From NCBI RefSeq assembly GCF_020921035.1, contig NC_063150.1, positions 8,990,001-9,054,000 on the forward strand: a stretch of DNA of 64,000 nucleotides, in the 5' to 3' direction. The DNA comes from Rhodamnia argentea (Eukaryota > Streptophyta > Magnoliopsida > Myrtales > Myrtaceae). Under the pieces are notes generated by a model. It made no database searches and was not told where the DNA came from. It worked only from the letters and a program-made list of their open reading frames with translations. Shown piece by piece: positions 35,460 to 47,590 of the stretch (its first letter is position 1; each line of letters begins with the position of its first letter). The translations under genes were made by a program, and so were the position numbers.

Positions 35460-36020
35460 GGGGATGTCAATGATTCAACTCAATTTGATTTTTCAAGAAA
35501 ATCGAACCGAATTGAATCATTTGGATGTCAACTTGAACTAAGCCAAATCTCATCTTGGACTGAATATGAACTTAACAAAAAATCCAGTTCGATTTTCGAT
35601 TTTTTTTTTCTGATTATTATTATTATTTTTCCTTTTTCTTTCTTTTCTTTTCTTTTCTTTTTTTCTTTTTTGGTTCCGGGTGAGCCACCAGCACGGCCCT
35701 CGCCGGCCGTGGATGACGAGTCACGGCTACTCACTAAGGTTGGCGAGGGCGTTGCGGCCTCGCCCGCCCTCCCTATGGCCTGCTAGGGTGAGCAAGGGCC
35801 GCGACCCCTCGCCCACGGCTGGCGGCCCCACGTGCTCTTTGCCCTAAAAATGAAAAAAAGAAAAGAAAAGAAAGAAAAAAGAAAAAAGAATGGTGATTTT
35901 TGGTTAATATTGAACTGCAAAAAAAAATGGTTATTTTTCAATTATTCGAATCAAAAATCGAATCGAACTAAAATGCACAAACTTTTAGCTCGGTTCGATT
36001 CGCAGTTTGATTCGGTTTTT
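35460..36020. repeat. AT-rich element with GC-rich core
   Basis: The outer parts carry 'aatcgaaccgaattgaa' on the left and 'aatcgaatcgaac', 'gctcggttcgattcgcag' on the right as inverted relatives. The inner part is poly-T, then a GC-rich block (35677-35830, with 'cctcgccggccg' and 'gcggcctcgcccgccc'), then poly-A. It has the same architecture as 26745-27252, 36889-37858 and 51545-52458 but different ends. It is non-coding. Confidence 0.55.
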
Positions 36021-36888
36021 ACGCCTATACAGATGTCCTTGTCATTTTGAATGGACGATATTACCCTAAAATATACCATCAGTAAGAGAACTTTACTTAT
36101 TAACGTACTATTGGATTGCCTTTCACTATTACTAAAAGACAAAAATGCCCTTACTCCTCTCAAAAGTCTTTTTGTCACCCTAGCGCTTCTTCCACACCCT
36201 CTAAAACAAACTTATACTCCATTGTCCAAGAGTTCGCCTTCCTAGTATTTTCAGTGTACTTAACTCTATCATATTGTGATTTTTTTAAACAAAAATCCTA
36301 TTAAAAGATCGTGTAGTGATGGCATATAAATAAATAAAAATTAGACTATTACATTTACCAAAAAAATCGATTAAAAAAAACCAGAGAGATAGAAGAGGAG
36401 AGGGAAATAGAGGAGGGGCCGGGCTTTTCCTTTCAATCGAATTTCATGGGCCGATCGCTAATCCGGGCCACTGGAAAGGGGCCGGTTTAATGGGTATGGG
36501 TTGACCTTTTTCGTTTAAAGAATCCGAATTGGTCTTCCTTTTTCATCTATATATATGTGCATTTGTTTATCCCTCTCATGTTTCGCTCATTCATTTTTCT
36601 ATGATTTATTTAGTTATTCTTGTTCTTACAAAACACATCTTTGATTAAGGCATTGATTAATTTCCTAAGCTTCTAGGTTCGAAACCAATCTCCAACATAT
36701 CTATTCTTTCTTTCTTTCTTTCAAGCAAAGAAGAAAAAGAAACGAGATGTTTTAATTGGAGAGAGAGAATATGTTTGCAGACTTAGCTTTGGAAATAAAT
36801 TCAAATGGCGATAAAATGAAAGAAATTTAAGCTTGATTTTGAAATATGAGGTCTTTCTTGTTTGGAGGTGGTTGACATTAATTATTAG
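36021..36888. other. Intergenic, left edge of the duplicated block
   Basis: From about 36600, words such as 'gattaaggcattgatt', 'tttcgaaaccaatctcc'-like sequence and 'aagcttgattttgaaatat' recur at 56490-57220, marking the left limit of the homology to the second duplication block. No gene is seen. Confidence 0.5.
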
Positions 36889-37858
36889 GGATGAGTAGAT
36901 TCGAAATTCTAAAACTTATCCCGAGGGTGCAATTAGATTCTAAAACTTGCAAAAAATGCAATTAAGTCCTAAATCTTATCAAAGCGATACAATCGAGTCA
37001 TTTTGTTAAGTCCGTCCAATTTGGCTAACGAAAAATGCCTACGTTGTTTTTTTTTTTTTAAATATTTTTCCTATGCTATGCATGCTGAAGTCGCCAAAAC
37101 GACATCATTTTGAGTCTACGTATGATTTTTAATACAAATCTTATTTAAGTTCTATTAAAAAATAAGTAAAATTCCAAAATAAAAGGAATACGCAGGCAAG
37201 TGCTTGTAGCCATCGCCGTCGTTGTCCCGCCATCCTTGGGAGGGGCCGACAATAGTGGGGGAATGGTTGGCCCGGGCCTGCGTCGCTCGGATCTCGGCGA
37301 AGATTGCAACCCTCAACCGGATCAGGCAAGGATTGTTAGCCCTCACCCGGGTCCGACCAAGCACTGCCACTATTGACCGACCCCCACCATTGGTGGCATT
37401 TAGCAAGACCCGGGCATGGGCCGATCCGCCCTGGTCGCGGGCTCTCGCTTGCCAACCATTTTCCCACGATCACCGGCCCTTCCTGGCGATTGGTTGGGGG
37501 GGGGTGGGGTGGCGACGACGAGGGCCCTTGCCTGCATCTTTTTTTTTTTTGCGTAAATTTTACTTATTTTAATATAACATAAAGTAATTATGTATCAAAA
37601 AACTAATTTTGGACCAAAACGGTGTCGTTTTTAGCCTTATATTTCATGTTTTAGTTATGTCATCACTACGTTGGAGTGAGGAAATAACAAAACAAACCAC
37701 ATCAGCATTTTTCACTAGCCAAATTGAATAGAGTTAATGAAGGACTCGATTGCATCAATTTAGCAAGTTTTAAAATTTGATTGTACTTTATGCAAGTTTT
37801 AGGACTCAATTGCATTTTCGCGATAAGTTTTAGAACTTCTAGTGCATTTATCCCTAAT
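36889..37858. mobile_element. Foldback element, 'aagtcctaaa' family, with GC-rich core
   Basis: The left end is 'attagggatgagtag' with 'attctaaaacttatc'. The right end is 'gataagttttagaac' with 'tgcatttatccctaat', a clear inverted repeat of about 37 bp with few mismatches. The centre (37190-37545) is a 350-bp GC-rich block with CCCGGG and 'gggccgac' words. Open frames on both strands in the core have no recognised domain. Relatives lie at 24170 and 62272. Confidence 0.7.
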
Positions 37859-38479
37859 TGTTATGGTCGCTCGAATTATGATTTCGTCTATTTTCTTAGA
37901 AGAGTCACTGAAAGAATAAAAATTCGGAGTAAAGGTTGAACTTAAAAAGTGCCGATGGGTTTACTTCTTATTTTGTATATAAATAACTAAATTGTCTTTC
38001 CCCCCCTCTCTTTTTAGTAACATAGTACCTCAATTGTTTAGTTGTGTGAATCCTATGGCCTCTTTTGGCTACCTAGAATAGTTAGTCGAATGAAAATGAG
38101 ATCCCAATATTGACATATAACCACCCACCTATTGACAACTTTCTATGGGAAGAAAAATGTGAAGTGGTGAATGCATTTTCATAAGTAGGAATATGCTTAG
38201 CTTTGTAATAATCTACAAACATAAAATAAAATAAAATAAAAAGTCCAAAGCATAATGAACAAGAATTTACAGATGCGTGATTCACAATTTGGATGCGTTA
38301 ATGATCTCGGTTGGAGAGAATCATACCAAATTGGAAAAGTTTAACGCCATCCGTGGACATGCTTGTACCCGTAAATTGGGGCACTACGTAAAATGTAGAA
38401 GCTCTAACAAGTTACATGAAAGTGTACCGAGCTTAATAAACGTTAATAGAAGATTAATGCGGTTATTATTAGGGGCCAT
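37859..38479. other. Intergenic, part of the duplicated block
   Basis: Contains 'gacatataaccacccacc' and 'ctattgacaactttct', matching 57600-57660. There is no gene. Confidence 0.5.
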
Positions 38480-39620
38480 TATCCAAAAAAATGTAATTTA
38501 TTGCGATTTTACTAATTCAATCATAAACTTTCAATTTTGCTAAATGAGTCATAAACATTTTGACAATTTATCAATTGAGTCAACCCAATCAATTTATCCC
38601 GAGAGATGCTTACATGGATACCCAATCAGAGCCAATCCAGCCAATAATGTGAGTGAGCAACTGATTTGGGGCAAGAAGAGCTTTCAATTGATTTAGGACA
38701 AAAGATGCGAAAGGTCAAGAGGCTTTTTCTACTTTAAAAAAGGAAAAAAGAAACACATCGTCAATTTGATATTTAGTGTTCACATCAACATCGGTCCAGC
38801 CACGTCGGACGGTCGACCCTAACTAGGTATTCACTAGGGGTGAGCAAAAAATGGGGATCCACCCAAACCGGACCAGATCGTACCAACCAGCTGATTTTGG
38901 ATGATAAGCGGCAGATACCGGTTCCAATCTCTTTGGAACCGGGGGTACTGGTTTCGTTCCCGATTTCAAGTGGAAATTATCCAACCGGACCAGCCATGTT
39001 TATATAATATAGATATATTTTTTTTTAATGGAAGATATCTCCCTTAAATTTTGATTCATGTGATTCCCAGGACTATTGGAATAGCAGTTTTACTTCTACA
39101 ACTTGGAATATTCTCAGCTTTTTTGTACTTTATAGATTCAATGATTTTTCGTTGGATCTTGCACCTAAAAATATCTCAATCTCTCAAGTATTTTGACCTA
39201 TCAAGGCCTTGAATTTCGACTAGGCTCTCATAGTTTTACTTCTACTAGATCCTGGTTCACTCATGCATCTTTTTTAATTGATGTCGGTGCTCGGTAAGAT
39301 GGGTACCATGGATCCATCCGAGAATTGAACCGGACCGGTGGTTTGGTTCTCGGGTGGATCCATGAAACTAGCGGGTGATTCACGGTTCGCATTTTGCGGG
39401 ACTGGTCTCTAGCGAGCTGTTCTCGATTTTAGGGTGGGAACTACCCATCCCGGAACCAATCACCCATAATATCCACGTAACCATTTTTCGAGGGTAATTA
39501 GTTAGATGAACTCAGTTGACAAATTATTAAAAGGTTTATGACCCAATTGGCAAAATTGAAAGATTAGGACTGAATTGGCGAAAATGTAATAGGTTTAAAA
39601 CTTTTTGGACAATTTCCCTG
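38480..39620. mobile_element. Nested repeat: 'cagtcctaaac' foldback ends around a second element
   Basis: The outer ends are 'ttatccaaaaaaatgtaat' near 38480 and 'ggacaatttccct' near 39610. The inner unit runs from about 38836 ('ggggtgagcaaaaaatgg', 'gggatccacccaaacc') to about 39470 ('ggaaccaatcacccata'), with 'tggatccatgaaactagc'-type words repeated. No coding capacity was recognised. Confidence 0.5.
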
Positions 39621-39839
39621 TTGTTCTCAGTATAATCCGACTATTTTCTCTTCAAATCAATTTCACTTGTGCTTCCAAAGCACGGATTATCACTTTCTTC
39701 GCCTCTATATCTCCTTTTCCCTCTCTCCCTCTCGTCCTCTTGCTTCCAGTAGAAAACGCAAGCCCAAAGTTAAAAGGGAAAACCTAGGAGTCACTTCCTG
39801 TTCTGGTTCCTAACTCATGTTTATTCCCGATTTTTTTCC

Positions 39840-40560
39840 CTAAAATTCAGTCTCATCGTTTCCTTTCTTCTTTCCTAAACCAAACTTGGACGTCAGATAT
39901 TGATCTCCCGGGGAAATCAGGGAGACAGATGGATCAGGGGGAAGAGGAATGACGAACCGCAACCATGAATGGGACTTCGAATTGCGACTTAGGGTTCGGT
40001 GAACTTTGTCTTTTAGCCAGGTTTCGAGAGACCCGATGAGGAGGAGGTTCCATTGATGATGCACCGGAATACCAAATGTAGTAATTATAAGGTTGGATCG
40101 AGGTTGGATTGCTTAATCAAGAGTATTTTGTTTTTTGCCGAAATATGGAGCAGATGGATACTTAAGCGAACCGTGTAGGACATTGGCCCTTTCCTTTGGC
40201 CAACAGGTAGGCATGGGTTCAAGACTTCAAACTTGTGCACCCACTGTTTTCTTCTTTCTTTTCTTGCAAGCATAAAATAAGGTCGATAGCAACGAAAACC
40301 CAAACCGGCGCCCTATGACATGTTTATCCCGTACTGATTTTCGCTTTGGCAAAAGATTTCAAACCGGTGCCCCATGACTCATTCACACTGAATTAATTTT
40401 TTGTCCGATGAAAAATTCCAAAACTGCAGCCTGACCCAAATTTACCATCCGACAGCAGTCTGGGATCTGACGTGGAGGGTGGAGACAAGGGGTACCGGTT
40501 TGGGATTATTATAAGACGGAAAATTAGTTTGGTTGAAGTGCGTTTAGGGTTACCCGTCTG
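39840..40560 (+). repeat. Non-coding duplicated block (partner 57650-58440)
   Basis: Words 'gggacagatggatc'-like, 'ggttcggtgaactttgtc' and 'tagccaggtttcgagag' recur in order in the region before WAT1-D. Open frames on the minus strand here (39840-40303) and at 57647-57943 are not alike enough to suggest a conserved protein. It is used here as evidence for segmental duplication. Confidence 0.65.
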
Positions 40561-41489
40561 ACATTTTTTTTGCTAGATGAAATGTGGCATGAGGGTGCGA
40601 TTTTTAAGTTTTAGTGGTATTTCCATTTGTCTAGTCTATATAGGAGCTGTGGTTTCTTAATCCATCCCCCATTACAACTGCATTGAGCTAAATGGACCAC
40701 TAATTCGACCAAAAAAAATTGGACCACTAATCATGTGAGTTAATACCCAAGAACCACATTCATGTCATAATCGAAAAACTTAATGCAAGTCAAAAGATGG
40801 AAAGCCACTAATTATGTTTCTTCACATAAATGAATTTATACATGCTCACACGAATCCGGCACTTGTAGCCAACGCAATGCATAACCGATTCACATGAAAT
40901 TCGCTCTAAAGGAGATCACCACGAACCCCCTATTTTTTGCATGAACAGAAATGATTCTTATCATCAAAGCTTGTCTAAGCTATGTGAAATGACAATGCAT
41001 GCATGGAGAAGGACACGAGGAGAAGCAGATTTTTTGGGGCACGTCCTTGTTTTTGCCATACCTTCCTATGCACTCAAGCTCGAAGGCTTGAAAATGTGAG
41101 GAGAGAGAGGGAAGGAGAGAGACGATCACAAATGGAAAAAGAACGAGCGCGCCGATGCTGATTAATAAATTTGATACTTATCGGACAACGTAACGGACTA
41201 CTATTGCGAGGATGAGTTAGATCGAATAATGATGCCACAATGCATTATACTGGTCAACTTTGTATGGAGGTCTAATCACATTCGATCGTAGGGCTTAATG
41301 CGGCAATCTTTCGTGATACACGGCATTAATAAGACAATGGGAATTATGACTGAAAGGCGGAACAGCTTTTAGTAAGTTACAGTGGCAGGCCTTGTCCCAT
41401 GCATGCGCCCGAGTGCTGCAAGTCATCTCTATCTCACTCCCTTCTTTCCCACGAAACTCGAAAAGAGCTATAGCTTTCTCTCCCTCCCC

Positions 41490-41612
41490 TTTATATTGAA
41501 CCTCTCTCTTGCATCTTTCCGCAGCCTCTCTCTTTCTCTCTCCCTCTCTCTCTCTGGAATCTATCCAAAGAAGATCAGTGTACAAGCTCAGAGAGAGAGA
41601 GAGAGAGAGAGA
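41490..41612 (+). promoter_or_regulatory. Presumed promoter/leader of WAT1-B: TATA-like box and CT/GA tracts
   Basis: A TATA-like 'tttatattg' lies near 41490, about 140 bp before the start codon. CT repeats (41549-41562) and a GA repeat (41590-41612) follow. The equivalent place before WAT1-D has 'ctttaaattg' and the same tracts. Promoter assignment is inferred from position only. Confidence 0.4.
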
Positions 41613-41631
41613 ACCAGGAGAAACAAAGGAA

Positions 41632-44248
41632 ATGGCAAATGTAGATTTCTTGCCCCTCCTGGCCATGGTGATCGTGCAGGTGGGTTTCGCGGGAATGACC
41701 ATAACGTCGAAGCTGGCCATGGACAGCGGGATGAGCCCCTTCGTGCTCGTCACCTACCGCCAGATCTTCGCCACCCTCGCCACCTTCCCCTTTGCTCATT
41801 TCCTGGAGAGGTATCTCTGAAAAAACTCCATCAATAATGCTCTTGTTTGCCGATCGTCAATGCGCACAGCTTCCTCTGCAATGAAAAGATGAATAAATCT
41901 GGGCTTGCGACGAAAATGATGTTCTTCTTCATCGTTTTTCCCAACATGCACGCACGCATTGTTAGCAAGGATAGCGAAAATTTCTTGAGTGCTCATTTTG
42001 GTCATGCGTATGCTCTTTCCTTTTCTTTTAAATTAATGATGGCAAGGTTGTTTGCCAAAATAAAACAGAAAATTAGAGAGAATATTTAGGTTATAGTTCA
42101 AATGGATCTGCAAATATTTAAGTCCGCTACTCTTGTTTTCCTGTCGCTGGGTAAGTGTATGCTGTAGGGCTTGAATGGAGGCAGAAACCCTAAGCAAGCT
42201 AAGTTAATTAGAGGCTTAATTACTGGACCAATTGAACGGCAGGATTAGGTGGGGCTGCATGGCTGCCGCGTCACCTCCCTTGTACTAGGAAGTTTTTTGT
42301 CTGGACTTGAATTGTGCTGTAGTAGGACGAGATCAACATGTGTGCCGTTGTTGACAAAAGTTGTCTCATATGATAACCATAGATTTCTGACAATCGAAAA
42401 GCGGTACCCCCCGGCGAAATGGGTTTAAGCTTCCCATAATTAGTAAAGCAAAATATATCAATTGAAACCACTCGCGTTCGTGAGAATTTTGTTACCTTCG
42501 TCAAAATGAGTTTTCTTGAAAAATCGAAAAATCTAGGGCTGTGTTTCATCTCGAGAACTTTTCATTTGATTTTAATTCTCTAACATCATCAAAAGAATGA
42601 TTCGAGTTTATTCACATTCCTGAGGTTCCATTATAGGAAGACAAGACCCAAAATCACGGCCCCAATTCTGCTCCAGATCTTTCTATGTTCTGTCACTGGG
42701 TGAGTAAGAAGTAAAATCAAAAGAAAATTTGATGAACCAAGTCTTCTATTTGGAGCTAATCATGAGCTGGGCTTCCACAAAAAAAATGTGCAGGGTGTTC
42801 ATGAACCAAGTGTTCTATTTCGTTGGCCTGAACAATTCCACGCCCACGATCGCGTGCGCACTGAGCAATATCCTCCCGGCCATTACTTTCCTGTTTGCAC
42901 TGATCTTCAGGTGCCTCCGACAGCGCTACTTCGTCCCATCCCTTTTTTTTCTTAAGTTAGTTGTTCGAATGCTGCATTTGGACCTACTAGTACAATCTGT
43001 AATCCGTATTCAACAATCTGTTCACATATGCCGTGATTTGTACAGGCAAGAAACGCTTGGAATCAAGTCAAAGGCGGGGCAGGCGAAAGTGATTGGGACG
43101 CTCGTTTGCGTGGGCGGAACGATGCTACTTTCTTTTTACCACGGACCCTACATCGGCATCGGTCACTCTAGGATTCATTGGACATACGCGGAGAAAATGA
43201 CAGAAAGACATTCCACCCACAAGAGCAACTTCTTGCTGGGACCCGTTTTGATTTTCGCTAGCTCTGCTGCCTGGGCACTCTGGTTCATCATCCAAGTGAG
43301 GAAAACATTCATTTGACTTCTGTTACAGTATTATCTGAAATTGTTCCTATCATCAGTTCATGAAAGGAACTAATCCATGGCCAAAGTTGCTAGAACAAGT
43401 GTTGCACTTCACTTGTCAAATTTCGTAGTGTTGAGCATTGTCATCGAAGAGAGAGTCTGAGAGTTCAATTTCCTGATGCGTGTTTCATGGTGCACTCAGG
43501 CGAAACTGAATACTAAGTTTCCGGCTCCTCACACTACCACGACATTAATGTGTCTCATGGCCAGCATCGAGTGTGCGGCAGTTGGTGCAGCTGTTGAACA
43601 CCATGTCGCTGGATGGTCGCTGAGGTCCGGAATCCGGCTGATCTCAACTATTTATGCGGTAAAGTGTCGTGGGACATTGATCGAACTATAGCAACTAATG
43701 GAGAGCTCTCGTTTAGTATTTATGCAGCAATAATTTATTAGGCAATTTTGTGGACAAAAAGTAACGCGAGTTGAGCACAGGGTTTCGTATGTTCGGCCCT
43801 GGCGATTTGCGTTATGTCCTGGTGCATCAAGAGAAAGGGTCCTCTGTACACCTCGATCTTCAGCCCTTTGATGCTAGTCATCACAGCCATCCTGAGCTGG
43901 GCGCTTCTTCAAGAGAAATTGTTTGTCGGGATGTGCGTATTCGACAGTGCCACGGTTTTGGCTTTCGCAATCCCATTTGATGCTAGAACTGTCTACAAAT
44001 TCGCAACAAATCATTCACCGAGAGTTCTTCATTTCGTCATGTCTTTTGATTTCAGATTGGTGGGGTCTGCATTGATCATTGCCGGGCTCTACTCTGTCCT
44101 ATGGGGAAAGGATATGGAGGAAAAACAAGCGAACAACGCAAATAAAGCAAAGATCGCAGAGGAGATGGAAGCAGCAGAGGAGTGTAGGGAGAAAGAAGAC
44201 TTGGAGTTGCAGCTTCCGGCACAGAAACGGCAGCAACGTTCAACATGA
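41632..44248 (+). CDS. WAT1-B: WAT1-related/UMAMIT transporter, complete
   Basis: Seven exons: 41632-41810, 42637-42699, 42794-42910, 43046-43295, 43500-43658, 43781-43932 and 44056-44248. All splice sites are GT-AG and phases are consistent, giving 370 residues. It has two EamA domains (about residues 10-150 and 190-325) and about ten membrane segments. Motifs: [19 protein letters not shown] at the start, [58 protein letters not shown] and [10 protein letters not shown]. The end is a charged cytosolic tail rich in Glu, Lys and Gln. From memory the best match is Arabidopsis At1g09380 (UMAMIT25), an exporter of amino acids; WAT1 itself exports auxin from the vacuole. The substrate is not known here. 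Its partner by duplication is WAT1-D. Confidence 0.93.
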
Positions 44249-44461
44249 CCACAATTGACTATGACCCCTACAAGAAAACGATCCATTATATATTCTTTTT
44301 GGACGAAGAAGACCATGCTCAAGCGGAGGCACGTTTACTTATGTTTTCTCATATTAAGAAATAGCACGCTATGAACTTTATGGAAGAATCAACTCTAGTT
44401 GCTGCAACGTGCTTTTCCCTTCTAAAACCACTCAAAGCTCTTCCATTTCTGACTACTATCG

Positions 44462-44866
44462 GGATCAATGACGATCACTTGCCACCACAGATCATGTAAA
44501 TCCAAAGTCATTTGGCAAGGAAATGCCAATCAGGATTGCATCAGACTGAGCAGCAGACGGGACTTCACAAAGCAGTGCAATCGAAACACCTTTCGAATGC
44601 ATAATCAAACTTTTCTTTAGTTTCCAGCAATAGACAAGATGGTACGACTCATCCCAGGCTACTCTCAGGATCAATGACGATCACTCACTACCAAAGATCA
44701 TGTAAAATCCAAAGTCAATTGGCAAGGAAATGCCAATCAGGATTGCATCAGACCGAACAGCAGACGGGACTTCACAAAGCAGTGCAATCGAAACACCTTT
44801 CGAATGCATAATCAAACTTTTCTTTAGTTTCCAGCAATAGACAAGATGGTACAACTCATCCCAGGC
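44462..44866 (-). repeat. Tandem duplication of a 198-bp coding-like segment
   Basis: Units 44462-44659 and 44668-44866 are nearly identical. On the minus strand each stays open for about 60 codons and reads AWDESYHLVYCWKLKK, then LIMHSKGVSIALLCEVPSA and DAILIGISLP. The composition looks like a real, structured protein, but I do not recognise the family and no flanking exons were found. Differences between units are mostly amino-acid-changing, so it is probably not under constraint and may be a gene fragment. It lies between WAT1-B and the 3' end of ABCI. The matching place after WAT1-D keeps only its first 17 or so bases. Confidence 0.5.
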
Positions 44867-45179
44867 GCCAAATTAGGACTAGTCGAATAGGAAGAGGTCT
44901 GTTACAACTTGCAAAGCCCATCTTATGGAAAAATATAACTAACAAATGAAAAGAATAAGAAACCGAAATATCTCCAAATAAAATAGCAAGATGCTTCTGA
45001 ATGCTTTCTTCAGCCGAAAAGGGAAAATATTACTGAACACTTTCCCCTCTTTGGATGGTTTTCGTTTGACTATCAAATCAGCATATAAACTAAGGCAAAA
45101 CCAATGAAACCTCTGAAGCTAACCTTCATCAATGAGGGAATTATTATGCTTGAAATGTTTCGAGGATGTCCGTGTTTGA

Positions 45180-47590
45180 CTACTGTCTGAGAACTCTGTT
45201 TGAGCTGAAGAAGCAACTTTCTTCACCAGCAATAGTAGAGTGCAACCTTCCACCAGCCCAACCGTTATTCAACGGCCGTGCGGCAATGCGAGCCGGATCA
45301 CCGGCGACCCGGCTTCCATCGATTTGCTGTTCATACTCGGGGAGACCTTTTGCCCTCCTCTCTTTCCTTCTCTGTCGTTCCTCATCTCTTTCTCTCCTCA
45401 GCCAACTCTCTACCGTCCTCTGCAAAGATAGTTGTCATGATAGATCAAACATCTATGTTGACCAAGTTAAAAAAACACAAGACCACTATGAATGGAAAAC
45501 TTACCATCAGAGACAGTTTGCTACTCTCCTTAACCTTATCAATCGGCATTGCCAACTGCAACTTTCCATGAGCCACATACACCTGAGTAAAAGGAGCGAT
45601 AAATTTGCTTTGACAAGGAATATGCCATGCAAACTTTTTATAGTTTATCCCAGCACTGATATAGAGAAAGCGAAATGATCAACTTAAGTTGAGAAATAGA
45701 TAACTACATACAAGATGTGTGGGCCAATCATCTAGGCCATCAAAGATATGGGTGGCATAGATAATTGTCGAACCTCTCTCTTCACATTCCTTTCTGAGAA
45801 ACTTTAAAAGATCAGCCCTTGCTAACACATCGAGGTCCACTGTTATCTCATCAAGAAGCAGCACCTACTTTTGGAAGGATGTAATCCATGAGTACTCGAA
45901 AGGGCAAAACTAGCAAAAGTGAACAACAAGAACTTCCAAAATCCAAAACCGGAATAACAGGGCATCTTCTTTAAACATAAAGAACTCTTCGGGCTCCGTG
46001 TTTGCATGAATTAAAGGTGGAGGCACCTTGAATGGCTTCAGGAGTCCCATACAGATTTGCACTCGCCTTCTCTGTCCATCAGAAACCTTATGCATTCTCC
46101 AGGATAAATCAATGTCTAGCACCTGAACAATCAAATGACCAAGTCATCTACTTTCTCATAATAATAAAAGCATACATATTTTTGCATAAGGCATATTAAA
46201 GTCCAGCATATACATTTGGTATATATTTTAAAATTCAGCATTTCTTTTTTGAAAAAAAAAACTGTTTCTGAATCATTTTCTCTCCCGAAAGTCATTGTTT
46301 CACCTTGATTAGCTCAGCTCTTCTTTGTGGATCAATACCTGCCACCCCAAATATCATTTTCTCAGCAGAGACATCCATCTGTATAGGAACTTCAAAGCCC
46401 GCAAAAGCAACTTCTCGTCTCCACTGCAGAATGAAAAGGAAAAAGGAAACAAGAAACAATTATATCAGGAATTGTATAGTTTACTGGAGAAGGATAATAA
46501 TCACATCAGAATTAATCTCTCCCTCTAGTCACCAATCGCAGAATGCAAAGCTGTAGCATACAACTTATCACAAAAAGCAGAAGAGAAGGGATATTACAAT
46601 CCAAATTAACAACTTTTCAGAGTCACCATCAGCGCAAACGCAGTACCAAAACGAAGTGGGCGGTCCAACAACAAGATCAGGAGAGAAGAGAATTCACCTC
46701 TCCTCCAAGGTAACAGAGATCCCCAGAAGATGTCAAAGCCGTGTCATGGAATGCGGATCTCCCAAGCACACGGACCATGTGAGGCTCCACCATATGCTTC
46801 CCTCCTAATATCTTCAATATGGTAGTCTTACCTGTTATAAGCATCATCGAGGACGAATATACACTAAGAATTCACATAAATGACTGGGAGCACAATTCAT
46901 ATTCATGGTTACAACAGATTTACCCCTGCTTCAAAATGAGGGTGCCAGCCATGTGGTTCTTAGATTCTTACACCACTATTCTCGAACGAGAAACTGCATG
47001 TGCCCATCATTGAATTTTGCCAAATCATATACTCTCTCCCAATTACCACTTCAGAACCCTTGCCCCAATCTTCTAATGTCCCAACGCATATCATGTCAAT
47101 AAACATTCGCAATTCACTAGTTCATCCCAGCACGAACGCGATCAGAAGAGAGACATCATTGTGCATGAGAATTCGTTGATTCTCCCCTCTTGCAAAATTA
47201 AACCCTATTTTCATCTTAAATCGAATCACTATCTCCAACTACCGAAATTCGAATACTTCAACCACCAAACTCAAGTTCAATATGATCAACCAGCTTCGCC
47301 AATGAGCCAATTCAACAGGGACACCAAGATCCAAATCTCCCACAAGCTGCGATCCGCACACACTTGTCCATTACAAAAACAGAGACGCCCAGAACAAAAA
47401 TTGGGGAGCTGCAGAAGACATGCTTGAGTTGAAACGAACCTGCGCCGTTGGATCCGACGAGGAGACAGCGGTCGCCGGAATCGAGGGTGAGAGAGAAGTC
47501 GTCGATGAGAGGTTTGGACCCAGGCGGAGGATGGCCGTCGATCCCCGGGTACGTGAAACTAAGGCCGTTGATTTCCACGGTCGGCGCCAT
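45180..47590 (-). CDS. ABC transporter I family ATPase (ABCI20/ABCI21 type), complete
   Basis: A stand-alone nucleotide-binding ABC protein without membrane domain. Exons on the minus strand: 47590-47440, 46831-46698, 46423-46304, 46122-46027, 45864-45712, 45582-45505 and 45419-45180, with GT-AG introns and consistent phase, giving 323 residues. The start [16 protein letters not shown] fits the family better than the upstream in-frame ATG. Walker A is GSNGAGKTT, split by intron 1. The signature is [10 protein letters not shown], Walker B is [10 protein letters not shown] and the H-loop is ATHIFDG. The basic C-terminal part ([15 protein letters not shown]) and [11 protein letters not shown] are typical of the plant group. 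Arabidopsis ABCI19/20/21 are reported to form a soluble or ER-associated complex that tunes cytokinin response; the same role here is inferred. A second copy begins at the right window edge. Confidence 0.95.

Noticed and set aside
37141..37582. Overlapping frames in both directions in a GC-rich block
   Set aside because: They lie in the GC core of a foldback element; frames are open because of composition, with no recognised domain.
41295..41753. 152-codon minus-strand open frame
   Set aside because: Antisense of the WAT1-B leader and exon 1; Leu/Ser-rich because of the CT repeat.
45166..45678. 170-codon plus-strand open frame
   Set aside because: It is the antisense shadow of ABCI exons 6-7 and the intron between them, whose minus-strand translation has clear family motifs and splice sites.
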